Source: DASRDS01 sp035570055
GTDB lineage: Bacteria; Gemmatimonadota; Gemmatimonadetes; Gemmatimonadales; Gemmatimonadaceae
NCBI GenBank assembly: GCA_035570055.1
Contig: DATMLM010000053.1
Location: 1 to 64,000, forward strand
DNA length: 64,000 bases
Direction: 5' to 3'
Positions 53,028 through 61,694 of this stretch are shown one piece after another. A program made the translations under genes and the position numbers. The number at the start of each line of letters is the position of its first letter. Positions within the stretch are counted from its first letter, which is position 1. Below the pieces are notes generated by a model. The model was not told the origin of the DNA and did no database searches. It saw only the letters and a list, made by a program, of their open reading frames with translations.

Positions 53028-54029
53028 GTGTACTCGACCTGCCTTTTCTGTCACGCGTCACTCGGCGCGAATCAGGTCATCGAACACCTGCCCATTGGCC
53101 GGCGGCTCGCGTTCGACGGCGCGCAAGGGCGACTCTGGGTCGTCTGCGCCAAGTGCCGCCGTTGGAACCTGACGCCGATCGAGGAGCGCTGGGAGGCCAT
53201 CGAGGAGTGCGAGCGCCAGTATCGCACGGCGCGGGTGCGGGCCTCGACCGATGAGATCGGCCTGGCGCGCCTCCCTGAGGGCCTCGAGCTCGTCCACATC
53301 GGCAAGCCGCCGCGCGCCGAGCTCGTGGCGCGGCAGTATGTCGACACATTTCGCCGTCGGCGACAGCGCGCGATGATCGTGGCTGGCGTGGGGGCCGCCG
53401 CGCTCGTCGGCTTTGGCGGCTGGGTCGCGTTCGCCGGTGCCGCGGCGATCATCCAGTTCTCGGTGCAAATGGCTGTCAGTCTGAGGCCGGGAGCGCGGGC
53501 GATCCGGTTCGCCGGTCCCGATGGCAAGCGCATCGTGCTGACGGCCGGCGAACTCTCATCGCTGGAGTGGATCCCGCCGTACGCCGGCACGCCATCCGCG
53601 CTCCGGCTCACGCGTGAGAGTCTCTTCAGTGGTCGAGTCGCGAAGACGTCGTTTCATGGCGAGCAGGCCACGCGTGCGCTTCGGCCCATCCTGGCACAAA
53701 TGAATCGGTTCGCTGGTCGACCGGCTGAAGTGCAGCAGGCGGCGGATCAGCTCAATCGCGAGGGCGATCCGATGGCCGATCGCGTCGAGCGCCTCGGCGA
53801 CCAACCGAGGGCCATCACGACGCTCAGTGTGATCGATCGTCTGTCGTTCGAGATGTCGCTCGCCGAGCGCGACGAGCAAAAGCTGTTGGCCGGTGAGTTG
53901 GCGGGGCTGACCGCGGCGTGGCGCGAGGCGGAGGAGATCGGGGCGATCGCGGACAATCTGTTTGTGCCGGAGTCCGTGACGGCGTGGCTCCGGCGGCAGA
54001 AATCAAATCAAGATCGTAGCGCGTCGTAG
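53028..54029 (+). CDS. Zinc-ribbon membrane protein, paralog A
   Basis: A 333-residue protein. A zinc ribbon opens it: C-L-F-C near residue 5 and C-A-K-C near residue 40, followed by R-R-W-N-L-T-P-x-E-E-R-W-E-A-I-E. A transmembrane hairpin lies at about 115-150. The C-terminal cytoplasmic or periplasmic part ends in helices with L-S-F-E-M-S and a W-L-R-R tail. It is clearly paralogous to the protein at 57553, with the same domain order. The function is unknown. The start is GTG 53028. Its 3' end overlaps the isomerase-like gene by 22 nt on the opposite strand. Confidence 0.75.
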   Translation: MYSTCLFCHASLGANQVIEHLPIGRRLAFDGAQGRLWVVCAKCRRWNLTPIEERWEAIEECERQYRTARVRASTDEIGLARLPEGLELVHIGKPPRAELVARQYVDTFRRRRQRAMIVAGVGAAALVGFGGWVAFAGAAAIIQFSVQMAVSLRPGARAIRFAGPDGKRIVLTAGELSSLEWIPPYAGTPSALRLTRESLFSGRVAKTSFHGEQATRALRPILAQMNRFAGRPAEVQQAADQLNREGDPMADRVERLGDQPRAITTLSVIDRLSFEMSLAERDEQKLLAGELAGLTAAWREAEEIGAIADNLFVPESVTAWLRRQKSNQDRSAS

Positions 54030-54640
54030 CGCTTGCGCGCGTCGTCGATCGACTTTGCCTGGACGTAGTAGTGCTCGACCCCAGCCGCCCGAACTGCCTT
54101 GGGCCCGGCTGTCTCGTCGAGGTCTACGGCAAAGCACCGCGGCCCAGGCGTCTTGGCCTCGAACCAAACAAGCGCCGGGTCTGTCTCGGCCAGCAGCACG
54201 CCCGCCTCGTCGCCGACAACGCGATACGCGAATCGCAGGCCCGCTTTTCTCGTGGTTTCCCCCGCGCGATTGAAGAGCGCCGCGAGTTCGTGCCAGTCCT
54301 GCTGTGTTCGACGCTCCTCTGGGTCCACTCGACCGCACACGAAGTATCGACATCCCAGCGATGCCGCAACACCAAGATGTCTCTCCAGTCCACGATACAA
54401 GAGTGGCGTGGTCACGTGAACGGCCGACGCGCTCAGTCCTGCACGCGTCAGCGCCGCGCGAAGCGCGGGCGCATAGAGATCGTTGATCGCTACGTCGCGA
54501 TACCCAATGGCCGCGACGGCGCTCAGCGTCGAGTCATCGTACGCGGTGAGCTCGAGCCCGAGTGCGGTTGGTTGGACGCGACGATATCTGGTCGAGACCA
54601 GAACGGCGGCAGACGCGGCAAGAAATGACCGGCGATTCAT
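54008..54640 (-). CDS. Tat-exported TIM-barrel isomerase-like protein, probably inactive
   Basis: A 210-residue member of the sugar-phosphate isomerase/epimerase (xylose-isomerase-like) family. It has a Tat signal M-N-R-R-S-F-L-A-A-S. It shares A-A-I-G-Y-R-D, L-L-Y-R-G-L-E-R and H-E-L-A-A-L-F-N-R with the adjacent protein at 54637. The metal ligands differ: the Y-H-N-H-D of the neighbour is Y-R-V-V-G-D, and the later D-V-Y-W is E-A-K-T. The protein is also 40 residues shorter. A non-catalytic role is likely (inference). ATGA links it to its neighbour. Confidence 0.8.
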   Translation of the reverse strand: MNRRSFLAASAAVLVSTRYRRVQPTALGLELTAYDDSTLSAVAAIGYRDVAINDLYAPALRAALTRAGLSASAVHVTTPLLYRGLERHLGVAASLGCRYFVCGRVDPEERRTQQDWHELAALFNRAGETTRKAGLRFAYRVVGDEAGVLLAETDPALVWFEAKTPGPRCFAVDLDETAGPKAVRAAGVEHYYVQAKSIDDARKRYDALRS

Positions 54641-55398
54641 ACGTCGAGTCCGTTGAGATACGTATACGCCGACCGCACGGCCTCGATACCGGGGCCAACA
54701 GGAGCGTCTTCCTCGACGTACCAGTAGCGCATGCCGGTCTTGATCGCAGTACGCAAGATGTCGCGGAAGTCGATGCGCCCGCGCCCGACCGTCGTGATCC
54801 CCCGCCGTGGCCAGGACTGCATGTCCTTGAGATGCAGCGTCGAGACCCGGCCCGCGAGTCGACGCAGCTCGTGCACGGGGTCACGCCCACCGTGCAGCAT
54901 CCAATACACGTCCATCTGAAAGTGCACGAGCGTGGGGTCGGTCTCGGCCACCACGATGTCGTACGGGATCGCGCCCTCCATCGGCGTGAGCTCGGCGTCG
55001 TGATTATGGTAGCAGAACGTGAGCCCGTGCTGCTGCGCGATAGCGGCGCACCGGTTGAAGAGCGCGGCGAGCTCGTGATAATCCTGAAGCGTCTGGCGCT
55101 CAGGAAATGGGACGTCGGCGAGCGTGATGAACTTGGCGCCCAGCACGTTGGCGGCGTCGAGGAATCGCTCCCAACCGCGATACAACGCCGTTGTTCGTAC
55201 CCGCGCCGACGTGCACGCGAGCCCAACCCGATCGAGAATCGCGCGAGTGGCCGGAGCGTCGAGGGTGCTCTCGTAGATGTACATGTCGAGGTCGCGGTAG
55301 CCGATCGCCGCGACTTGTCGCATCGTCCCCTCGAAATCGCGTTGCACCTCGGCTCGCACCGTGATGACCGCGAGCCCGACGTGATCGAGTTTCGCCAT
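54637..55398 (-). CDS. Sugar phosphate isomerase/epimerase family protein
   Basis: A 253-residue TIM-barrel protein of the xylose-isomerase-like (AP endonuclease 2) superfamily. The probable metal ligands Y-H-N-H-D-A-E, Q-M-D-V-Y-W and L-H-L-K-D-M, plus a terminal E-E-D, are intact. Members near GMC oxidoreductases process 3-keto-sugars or act as epimerases. No signal peptide is present, in contrast to the next protein. It is preceded by the GMC gene with 7 bases between. Confidence 0.87.
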   Translation of the reverse strand: MAKLDHVGLAVITVRAEVQRDFEGTMRQVAAIGYRDLDMYIYESTLDAPATRAILDRVGLACTSARVRTTALYRGWERFLDAANVLGAKFITLADVPFPERQTLQDYHELAALFNRCAAIAQQHGLTFCYHNHDAELTPMEGAIPYDIVVAETDPTLVHFQMDVYWMLHGGRDPVHELRRLAGRVSTLHLKDMQSWPRRGITTVGRGRIDFRDILRTAIKTGMRYWYVEEDAPVGPGIEAVRSAYTYLNGLDV

Positions 55399-55405
55399 CA
55401 GCGCG

Positions 55406-57082
55406 TCAGATCTCGCGCCGGTTCATGGACGCGACCGCGTGATCGCACGCGCGCGCCGTGAGCGCCATGTACGTCAGCGAGGGATTCTGCCAGCCGCTCG
55501 ACGCCATGCACGACCCGTCGGTCACGTAGAGATTCGGCACATCATGCGCGCGGTTGTTGGCGTCGAGCACGCTGGTCTTGGGATCGCGGCCCATCCGCGC
55601 CGTGCCCATCTCGTGATTCGCGCTGCCCATGATGCTCGGCTGCGTGGCCGGCTTGATGTTCGTCGCGCCGGCGGCGTCGAGCAGCTCGCTCGCGGTCGCC
55701 GACATGTCGTAATGCAGCGCGCGCTCGTTTGGCGACCAGGCCGCCTCGATGTGCAGCACGGGGATACCCCACGCGTCGACCCGAGCCGGATCCAGCGTCA
55801 CGCGGTTCTCCTCGCGCGGCAAGCACTCGGCGTAGCCCCAGAACGACATCGTCCACGGGCCAAGCGTACTGAGTCGTTTCTTGAGATCGGCGCCAATGCC
55901 CCGACTGAACATGCCGTCGCCCCACTCGAGGCGCCGGGCGCCTCCTTGGAACCCGTAGCCCCGGAGAAATGCGGCCTTGCTGTTCACGTTGCGGAAACGC
56001 GGAACATAAATGCCATTCGGGCGGATCCCGATCACATGGCGGTCCGTGTACCCGGGGATCTCGCCGGTCGCGCCGCCGCCCTTGATGTGGTCCATGACGT
56101 TCCGCCCGACCTGCCCGCTGGAATTCGCGATGCCGGAGTGGAGCAGGAGCCGCGCGCTCTCGAGCGCCGAGGCGCACAGGAAGACGACGCGCGCGCGATA
56201 CTCCGTGACCGCCTTGGTCTTGGCGTCGATGACGCGGACACCGGTGAGGAGACCGGTCGCATCGTTGTACAGCAGACGCTCGACAATGCTGAATGGCTTG
56301 AGCGTCAGGCGTCCGGTCGCCGCGGCGGCGGGCAATGTCGCGTTGATGCTGCTGAAGTACGACCGCGTGACGCAGCCTCGCTGGCACGGGCCACAGTAAT
56401 GACAGGGATCACGACCGTTGAGCGGCGCCGTGAGGTTGGCGACGCGGCCGATCGTCATCACACGATCGCGGCCGAACTTGGCGCTGATCGCCGAGCGCAC
56501 GTGCTCTTCGGCCACGTTCATCGCCATGGGCGGCAGGAACTGGCTGTCGGGAAGCTGCGAGAGCCCCTCGGCCTTCCCGCTCACGCCGATAAAGCGTTCG
56601 ACGTGGTCATACCACGGAGCGAGGTCCGCATAACGGATCGGCCAGTCGACCGCGATCCCATCGCGGAGGTTGGCCTCGAAATCGAGATCGCTCCAGCGAT
56701 AGACCTGGCGTCCCCAGATGATCGACTTGCCGCCCACCTGGCGCGCGCGGAACCAGTTGAAGGGCTTGTCGGCCGGTGTCGTGTAGGGGTTGTCGACATC
56801 GTCGGTCCAGAATCGATGGCTCATCTCGTCGAACGAGACCGAACGATGCTGAATGGGCTGGCGCGCTTCGATGGTCCTCTTGTCGCCGAGCCCGCGGAAC
56901 GGCATCTCCCACGGCGGCACGTGCTCGACGGCATCGCGCACGGGATCGACCGGACGCCCGGCTTCGAGCACGAGCGTCTGGAGCCCGCGCTGTGTCAGAT
57001 CCTTCGCCGCCCAACCGCCCGTGATGCCCGAGCCGACGACGATCGCGTCGAAGTCGTGTTGTTCAGTGCGCGTACGGGGCAT
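55406..57082 (-). CDS. GMC-type FAD oxidoreductase (glycoside 3-dehydrogenase-like)
   Basis: A 558-residue flavoprotein. The FAD site is V-V-G-S-G-I-T-G-G near residue 14. V-G-G-K-S-I-I-W-G and a Cys-rich C-H-Y-C-G-P-C-Q-R-G-C segment follow. The C-terminal active-site region is A-N-H-E-M-G-T-A-R-M-G with N-P-S-L-T. ATG 57082 is chosen; the longer frame upstream lies in the small-subunit gene. It has no signal peptide, as expected when it is exported with the Tat-bearing small subunit. Substrate is a sugar or glycoside by context. Confidence 0.9.
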   Translation of the reverse strand: MPRTRTEQHDFDAIVVGSGITGGWAAKDLTQRGLQTLVLEAGRPVDPVRDAVEHVPPWEMPFRGLGDKRTIEARQPIQHRSVSFDEMSHRFWTDDVDNPYTTPADKPFNWFRARQVGGKSIIWGRQVYRWSDLDFEANLRDGIAVDWPIRYADLAPWYDHVERFIGVSGKAEGLSQLPDSQFLPPMAMNVAEEHVRSAISAKFGRDRVMTIGRVANLTAPLNGRDPCHYCGPCQRGCVTRSYFSSINATLPAAAATGRLTLKPFSIVERLLYNDATGLLTGVRVIDAKTKAVTEYRARVVFLCASALESARLLLHSGIANSSGQVGRNVMDHIKGGGATGEIPGYTDRHVIGIRPNGIYVPRFRNVNSKAAFLRGYGFQGGARRLEWGDGMFSRGIGADLKKRLSTLGPWTMSFWGYAECLPREENRVTLDPARVDAWGIPVLHIEAAWSPNERALHYDMSATASELLDAAGATNIKPATQPSIMGSANHEMGTARMGRDPKTSVLDANNRAHDVPNLYVTDGSCMASSGWQNPSLTYMALTARACDHAVASMNRREI

Positions 57083-57545
57083 TGCCGTCGTAGCGCCAAG
57101 GGAGGGGCCAGTTTCCGAGCTCGCGGGTTTCCCCGATCTCAGACGTATAGTACCCCCAGATCGTGAGGTACTTGAGCATCGAGAACCAGTGGCCTTCGGT
57201 CGCCTCGTTGTCGAGGCGCTCGATGATCGCCGTCTGCTGCCCGGGGGGCTGCTCGAGGAACCGCTGATCGTCGAGCTCGGCCAAGCCCGCCAGGAAGCGC
57301 TTTTGCTCCGCGGGTGTATACCAGTCGGCGAGCATTGTGTCGATGAACCGATCGACGTGTGCGTCCGCCGCACCCGGTGTGTCCGTCGCGGGAATAATAT
57401 GCTCCGATGCCGCGATCACGATCGCGTCTTGATGCGGGCTCAGCACGCGCAGCGTTCCCATACGCGCCAGCGCGTGTGCATGTTTCCCGAGGGCCAGGAG
57501 ACCGACGGTACCGGCCATCGCGCGCAATGACTCCCGCCGATCCAT
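57063..57545 (-). CDS. Gluconate 2-dehydrogenase subunit 3-like small subunit (Tat)
   Basis: A 160-residue protein with a twin-arginine signal (D-R-R-E-S-L-R-A-M, then a hydrophobic run to about residue 27). The mature part matches the gluconate 2-dehydrogenase subunit 3 family: I-P-A-T-D-T-P-G-A-A-D-A-H-V-D and L-T-I-W-G-Y-Y-T-S-E-I-G. These subunits carry the GMC partner across the membrane. Its start is 7 bases from the divergent paralog gene, so the control elements must lie inside coding sequence. Confidence 0.88.
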   Translation of the reverse strand: MDRRESLRAMAGTVGLLALGKHAHALARMGTLRVLSPHQDAIVIAASEHIIPATDTPGAADAHVDRFIDTMLADWYTPAEQKRFLAGLAELDDQRFLEQPPGQQTAIIERLDNEATEGHWFSMLKYLTIWGYYTSEIGETRELGNWPLPWRYDGNAPYAH

Positions 57546-57552
57546 AGTCAGA

Positions 57553-58605
57553 ATGTACTCGACGTGTCTCTTCTGCCACAGCGCGCTCGGCGCGAACGAA
57601 TCGCTCGAGCGGTTTCCTGTTGGTCGGCGACTCGCGTTCGACTCCACGAAGGGTCGCTTGTGGGCGGTGTGTCTCCAGTGTCGGCGGTGGAATCTCACGC
57701 CGGTCGAAGAACGCTGGGAAGCGATCGAGGACTGCGAGCGGCTGTATCGTGGTACGACGGTCCGGGTGTCGACCGAACAAATCGGACTGGCGCGGCTGCG
57801 CGATGGACTCGAGTTGATTCGCGTTGGGCGGCCGATTTACCCCGAGTTCGCGGCGTGGCGCTATGGGTCACGGTTTCTCGATCGGCGCCGGCGCGCGCGC
57901 CCGCGCATGATGGCGGTCGACGCCGCGCGGGCATATGCGCGCGCCAACGCCGAGCCGAGTCTCTTCAGGAGCGTGCAAGGGGTCGGGCTCCTGTTCGCCA
58001 CGGTCTTCCTCGGATGGCCGGTGATCGCGGCGGCTGGCGCCGTTGGCATCAGCACCAAGGTGCTGCGGAAGCTGCCCGATCTCCCGGTGGTTCACGTACC
58101 GGTCGCCGATCGTGCGCCTCTCGTGGTCCGCGCGACGGACCTCTCGAGCGCGGAGTTCTCCCGCGATGTGCACGAGCGGTGGGCGCTCAGCATTGTTCAC
58201 GCCGACGGTGTCGCCGTGCTGCGTGGGCCGGCTGCCACGCGCGCACTCGGGCCGCTGCTGGCGCTCGCGAACCGGGATGGTGGGTCCGAGCACCAGATCG
58301 CGCAGGCCGTCGCGAAGCTCGAATGGTTCCGCGGACCCGACCGCCTCTTACAGTTCGCCGCGGCCCGCGGCGCGGGCGAGCAGGGCATCCTCGGGCTCGG
58401 TTACGAGCAGCGCCTGAGCCTCGAGATGGCGGTACACGAGGACACCGAGCGCCGCGCGCTGGAAGGCGAGCTAGCCGAGCTGGAGACCGCCTGGCGTGAC
58501 GCGGAGCGCGTGGCGGGGATCGCCGACAATCTCTTTCTGCCCGAAGCGATTACGTCGTGGCTTCGGCGGCATGCGCCGAATGCCGCGGGGGACGCGCGTC
58601 CTTGA
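57553..58605 (+). CDS. Zinc-ribbon membrane protein, paralog B
   Basis: A 350-residue protein paralogous to the one at 53028. Its zinc ribbon has C-L-F-C and C-L-Q-C, with the same R-W-N-L-T-P-V-E-E-R-W-E-A-I-E run. Longer than A, it has an inserted basic segment (about 110-140) before the transmembrane hairpin at about 150-170. The tail has L-S-L-E-M-A and P-E-A-I-T-S-W-L-R-R. The function is unknown. ATG 57553 lies 7 bases from the divergent subunit gene; the 3' end overlaps the acyltransferase gene by 56 nt on the other strand. Confidence 0.78.
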   Translation: MYSTCLFCHSALGANESLERFPVGRRLAFDSTKGRLWAVCLQCRRWNLTPVEERWEAIEDCERLYRGTTVRVSTEQIGLARLRDGLELIRVGRPIYPEFAAWRYGSRFLDRRRRARPRMMAVDAARAYARANAEPSLFRSVQGVGLLFATVFLGWPVIAAAGAVGISTKVLRKLPDLPVVHVPVADRAPLVVRATDLSSAEFSRDVHERWALSIVHADGVAVLRGPAATRALGPLLALANRDGGSEHQIAQAVAKLEWFRGPDRLLQFAAARGAGEQGILGLGYEQRLSLEMAVHEDTERRALEGELAELETAWRDAERVAGIADNLFLPEAITSWLRRHAPNAAGDARP

Positions 58606-59596
58606 GGCGGAGAAAGGGGAGCTCGTAGGCGTTGTAGCTGATCCACGCGACGACGCAGCTGAGGCCAAAGGCCATGACGCCGAACGCCGGGTCGCCTTGA
58701 TCCCAGCCGGAGATCTCGAGGCCGCGAATCACGAAGCGATGCAGCACGTAGAGGCCGTAGCTGTACGTTCCGAACCAACGGAGGATCGGCGATCGCAACA
58801 CCACGGGCGAATACGCGAGCGCGACGATCACGAGCAGGGCACCAAGAAGGTCCCCGCTCGTGAACCCGATCGTCTCGACCCAGACGTTCGTTGGCCGCAG
58901 CCCATGGAAACGAACCGCGATCGCCGTCAGCACGAGCCCCGCGATCGCCGCCGGCCAGCGGATCGTGCGCAGGGCGGCGGTCCGAGGCGAGAGCGCGACC
59001 AACGCACCGATCGCCAGCGCATCCATCCGGCACGGTGTCAGGCTGTAGATCGCCAGCACTGGCGCGTGACGCATCACGAGTGTCACCCGGAGCGCGATGG
59101 CGACGGCGATGGCGCCCCATGCGACGCGCGCCGCCGTGGTGTCGCGGCATCGCCAGATAATCCACGGCCAGACGAAATAGAACTGCTCCTCGACGCAGAG
59201 CGACCAAAAGTGGCTCAACACGCCAGGGTGCGTGGAGAAATTCGCGAGATACGGCCAGAACCACGTGAGCGCGTGGCTGGTCGAAGCCCAAGTATCCGGC
59301 GCGTCGGAGAAGAATGGGAGGTGGAAGAGCGCCGGAACGATGAGCGACAGGACGAGGGTCCCGTAATAGAGCGGGAAGATGCGGAGCGCCCGTCGCGTAT
59401 AGAAAATCCTGACGCGGTCGGGACTCGCCTTCCCGTCGAGCAAGACCGTCGTGATGAGATAGCCGGAGAGGACGAAGAAGAGATCGACGCCGAGCCAACC
59501 CGCGTCGCCAATGACGTTGGGCACGAGGTGCGCCACCAGCACGAGCAGGATGGCCACGCCGCGCACGCCATCGAGCTCCGGAACCCGTTTTGTCAC
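58550..59596 (-). CDS. Acyltransferase-3 family membrane protein
   Basis: A 348-residue polytopic protein of the acyltransferase-3 (OafA/YrhL-like) family, which O-acylates surface glycans. It begins E-L-D-G-V-R-G-V-A, has F-F-V-L-S-G-Y-L-I-T, Y-T-R-R-A-L-R-I-F-P and the conserved S-H-F-W-S-L-C-V-E-E-Q-F-Y. About ten transmembrane helices follow. It lies 13 bases after the rhomboid gene on the same strand. Confidence 0.92.
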   Translation of the reverse strand: MTKRVPELDGVRGVAILLVLVAHLVPNVIGDAGWLGVDLFFVLSGYLITTVLLDGKASPDRVRIFYTRRALRIFPLYYGTLVLSLIVPALFHLPFFSDAPDTWASTSHALTWFWPYLANFSTHPGVLSHFWSLCVEEQFYFVWPWIIWRCRDTTAARVAWGAIAVAIALRVTLVMRHAPVLAIYSLTPCRMDALAIGALVALSPRTAALRTIRWPAAIAGLVLTAIAVRFHGLRPTNVWVETIGFTSGDLLGALLVIVALAYSPVVLRSPILRWFGTYSYGLYVLHRFVIRGLEISGWDQGDPAFGVMAFGLSCVVAWISYNAYELPFLRLKDARPPRHSAHAAEATT

Positions 59597-59609
59597 ATGA
59601 GAAGGACGA

Positions 59610-60716
59610 TCAAGACCGCAGGATGGCGACGATCGCGAGGAACGCGGCGCTCACTGCGATCGCTATCCCCGCCGGTCCGACGAGGTCGAGGATCTTGTGG
59701 CTGACCGGCAGTCGCTGCGCGAGCGGTGATTCGAGCGCGGCCGCGAACGCCATGCCGCTCAGAAACCCGCCGGCGTGCGCGGCGTTGTCGATGAACGCAA
59801 ATCCGACGAGTCCGAGGACCGCCGTCCCGATCACGTCCCGCCACACGAGTTCCTGAAACCCGAGTGGAAATTCGTTGCGGCGCGAGTAACCGATCACCGC
59901 CAGAAATCCCAGCAAGCCCATGATGCCGCCGGAGGCGCCGACCGATGTCTTGGTGAGCAGCATCACGCTTGCGGCGCTCCCGCAGATGGCCGTGGCGCAG
60001 AATACGACAGGAACCCACCGGCCGCGGACATGCGTCTCGACCAATCGGCCGAATGCCAAGAGCGCGCCATAGTTGAAGGCGAAGTGCATGTAGCTCACGT
60101 GTAAGAACGGTGCGGTCACCATGCGCCAGATCTCGCCGTGGCGGACGGCCGCTTTGACGAGACCGGCCGCCGGGATCGCCTTCCGAGAGATCATCTCCGT
60201 GATGCCCACCGCGATGATGCAATGGCCCAGCAGCTGCGTGTACGGGGACGGCTGCGCGGAGAGCCACACGGCGTGGCGGCGCTGGGATATCGTTGCCTCC
60301 AGGCGATCGGGGTCGAGGGCGCGACGGGCGCGCCGTCGTGCGTCGAGGCTCGTTGCGAACCAGACGCCGACGGCGCCGACGAGGAAGACAGGGAGCGAGC
60401 CTGGGTGCCGGTAGTATCCTCCCGCGAAGACGATCGCCAAGGCGGCGGCGAAGACGGCTCCCGTGATCGCGAGTTGGCGCGTCGCGAGGCTCGTCGCGCG
60501 GGACCGGAGTGCGTCGTGCAGCCGCGGCACCTCTTCCGGGACGACGAGATGCGGTGACGCCGGCGTCCAGACCATGAGCACGGAAGAATCCGTACCGCAC
60601 TTCGTCACGAGGAACTTCTCGGAGCAAGACAAGGTCTGCGTCTTGTCGACGTAGCCGTATGACGCGGAGCGTGGCCGTTTCGTCGTCAGTTGTGCCGGGT
60701 CATCCCATGGACGCAT
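59610..60716 (-). CDS. Rhomboid-family intramembrane serine protease
   Basis: A 368-residue membrane protease. Catalytic Ser262 is in G-A-S-G-G and His314 in N-A-A-H-A-G-G; Asn215 lies in H-F-A-F-N-Y-G. About seven transmembrane segments run from 80 to 365. The first 75 residues are soluble, with Cys31 and Cys40, and are not part of the usual rhomboid core. The ATG at 60716 is the first in frame, with 24 bases to the divergent gene. Confidence 0.9.
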   Translation of the reverse strand: MRPWDDPAQLTTKRPRSASYGYVDKTQTLSCSEKFLVTKCGTDSSVLMVWTPASPHLVVPEEVPRLHDALRSRATSLATRQLAITGAVFAAALAIVFAGGYYRHPGSLPVFLVGAVGVWFATSLDARRRARRALDPDRLEATISQRRHAVWLSAQPSPYTQLLGHCIIAVGITEMISRKAIPAAGLVKAAVRHGEIWRMVTAPFLHVSYMHFAFNYGALLAFGRLVETHVRGRWVPVVFCATAICGSAASVMLLTKTSVGASGGIMGLLGFLAVIGYSRRNEFPLGFQELVWRDVIGTAVLGLVGFAFIDNAAHAGGFLSGMAFAAALESPLAQRLPVSHKILDLVGPAGIAIAVSAAFLAIVAILRS

Positions 60717-60740
60717 GGGGAAAAATGATATATTCGGCGC

Positions 60741-61694
60741 GTGAAATGCGCGCTCTTGCTGTTCCCATTCGCGCTGGCCGCGCAGGCGCCGCGACGGCCG
60801 CTGGCCGAGCTCCCGATTCGCGCTCGCATCGCGGTGCCGGCGTCCGCGGATTGGATAGCCACGGGCCTTGGCGCGCTGTGGGTCGTGAACTACAAGCCGG
60901 ACCGCGTCTCGCGAATCGACCCGACGACCGGGCGCGTGGTTGCGGACATCCCGCTCGCCTCCAAGGCCTGCCTCGGCATCGTCATCGCCTTGGACCGCGT
61001 GTGGATCCCCACATGCGGCGACAGCGCGATGAACGCGATCGACCCCTCGACGAACCGCGTCGTCGCGCGCTGGCGATTGCCCATTGCGCCCGGCCGCGAA
61101 GGATCGTTTGCGTTTAGCGATGGCAGCTTCTGGGTTCCCGCGAACACGCCCGATACGACATCATCTGAGCTCGCGCGCGTGGATGCACGCTCGGGTCGCA
61201 TCGTGCGCCGAATACGCGTCAGCGCGCGGTCCGACGTCGTCGTGGCCGGGTTCGGAGCGCTCTGGATCGCGAGCAGTGCGACGGATACCGTCTTGCGGAT
61301 CGACCCGTTGCGCGAGACGATCGTCGCGCGGATCGCCGTGGGCCCGTCGCCAAAATTCATGACCGTTGGCTCGGGCGCGCTATGGGTGCAGAACCGACGG
61401 GACGGATCGGTCTCGCGCGTCGACCCGGCCACGAATCGCGAGGTGGCCCGCATCGAGGCGCACGCGCCGACCGAGTGGGGCGACATCGCCGCGGGCGAGG
61501 GCGCGATCTGGTTGGCCGTCGACGGCACGCCGGTCACCCGCATCGACCCACGCACGAATCGCGTGTCCGACCAGTTCGTGGGCGGCAGTGGTGCGGATGC
61601 GATCCGCGTGGGCTTTGGCGCGCTATGGGTCGCCGATCACGAGCACGGCGAAGTGTGGCAGGTGGATGTGCGACAACTGACCAGGAGGCGGTGA
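60741..61694 (+). CDS. Secreted YVTN/Vgb-like beta-propeller protein
   Basis: A 317-residue exported protein. The signal peptide ends L-A-A-Q. Seven or so repeats follow, with the pattern G-A-L-W-V-x-N...R-I-D-P-x-T-G-R-V-V, for example near 45, 90, 130, 175, 220 and 265, the signature of YVTN/Vgb-type propellers. Two cysteines could be a disulfide. The role is probably ligand or partner binding. The start is GTG 60741; the OB-fold gene starts on its last base. Confidence 0.8.
   Translation: MKCALLLFPFALAAQAPRRPLAELPIRARIAVPASADWIATGLGALWVVNYKPDRVSRIDPTTGRVVADIPLASKACLGIVIALDRVWIPTCGDSAMNAIDPSTNRVVARWRLPIAPGREGSFAFSDGSFWVPANTPDTTSSELARVDARSGRIVRRIRVSARSDVVVAGFGALWIASSATDTVLRIDPLRETIVARIAVGPSPKFMTVGSGALWVQNRRDGSVSRVDPATNREVARIEAHAPTEWGDIAAGEGAIWLAVDGTPVTRIDPRTNRVSDQFVGGSGADAIRVGFGALWVADHEHGEVWQVDVRQLTRRR

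Noticed and set aside
55439..57166. Plus-strand open frame (575 residues) opposite the GMC gene
   Set aside because: Antisense shadow; the minus-strand frame has FAD and active-site motifs.
58496..59704. Plus-strand open frame (402 residues) opposite the acyltransferase
   Set aside because: Shadow; the minus frame has the acyltransferase motifs.
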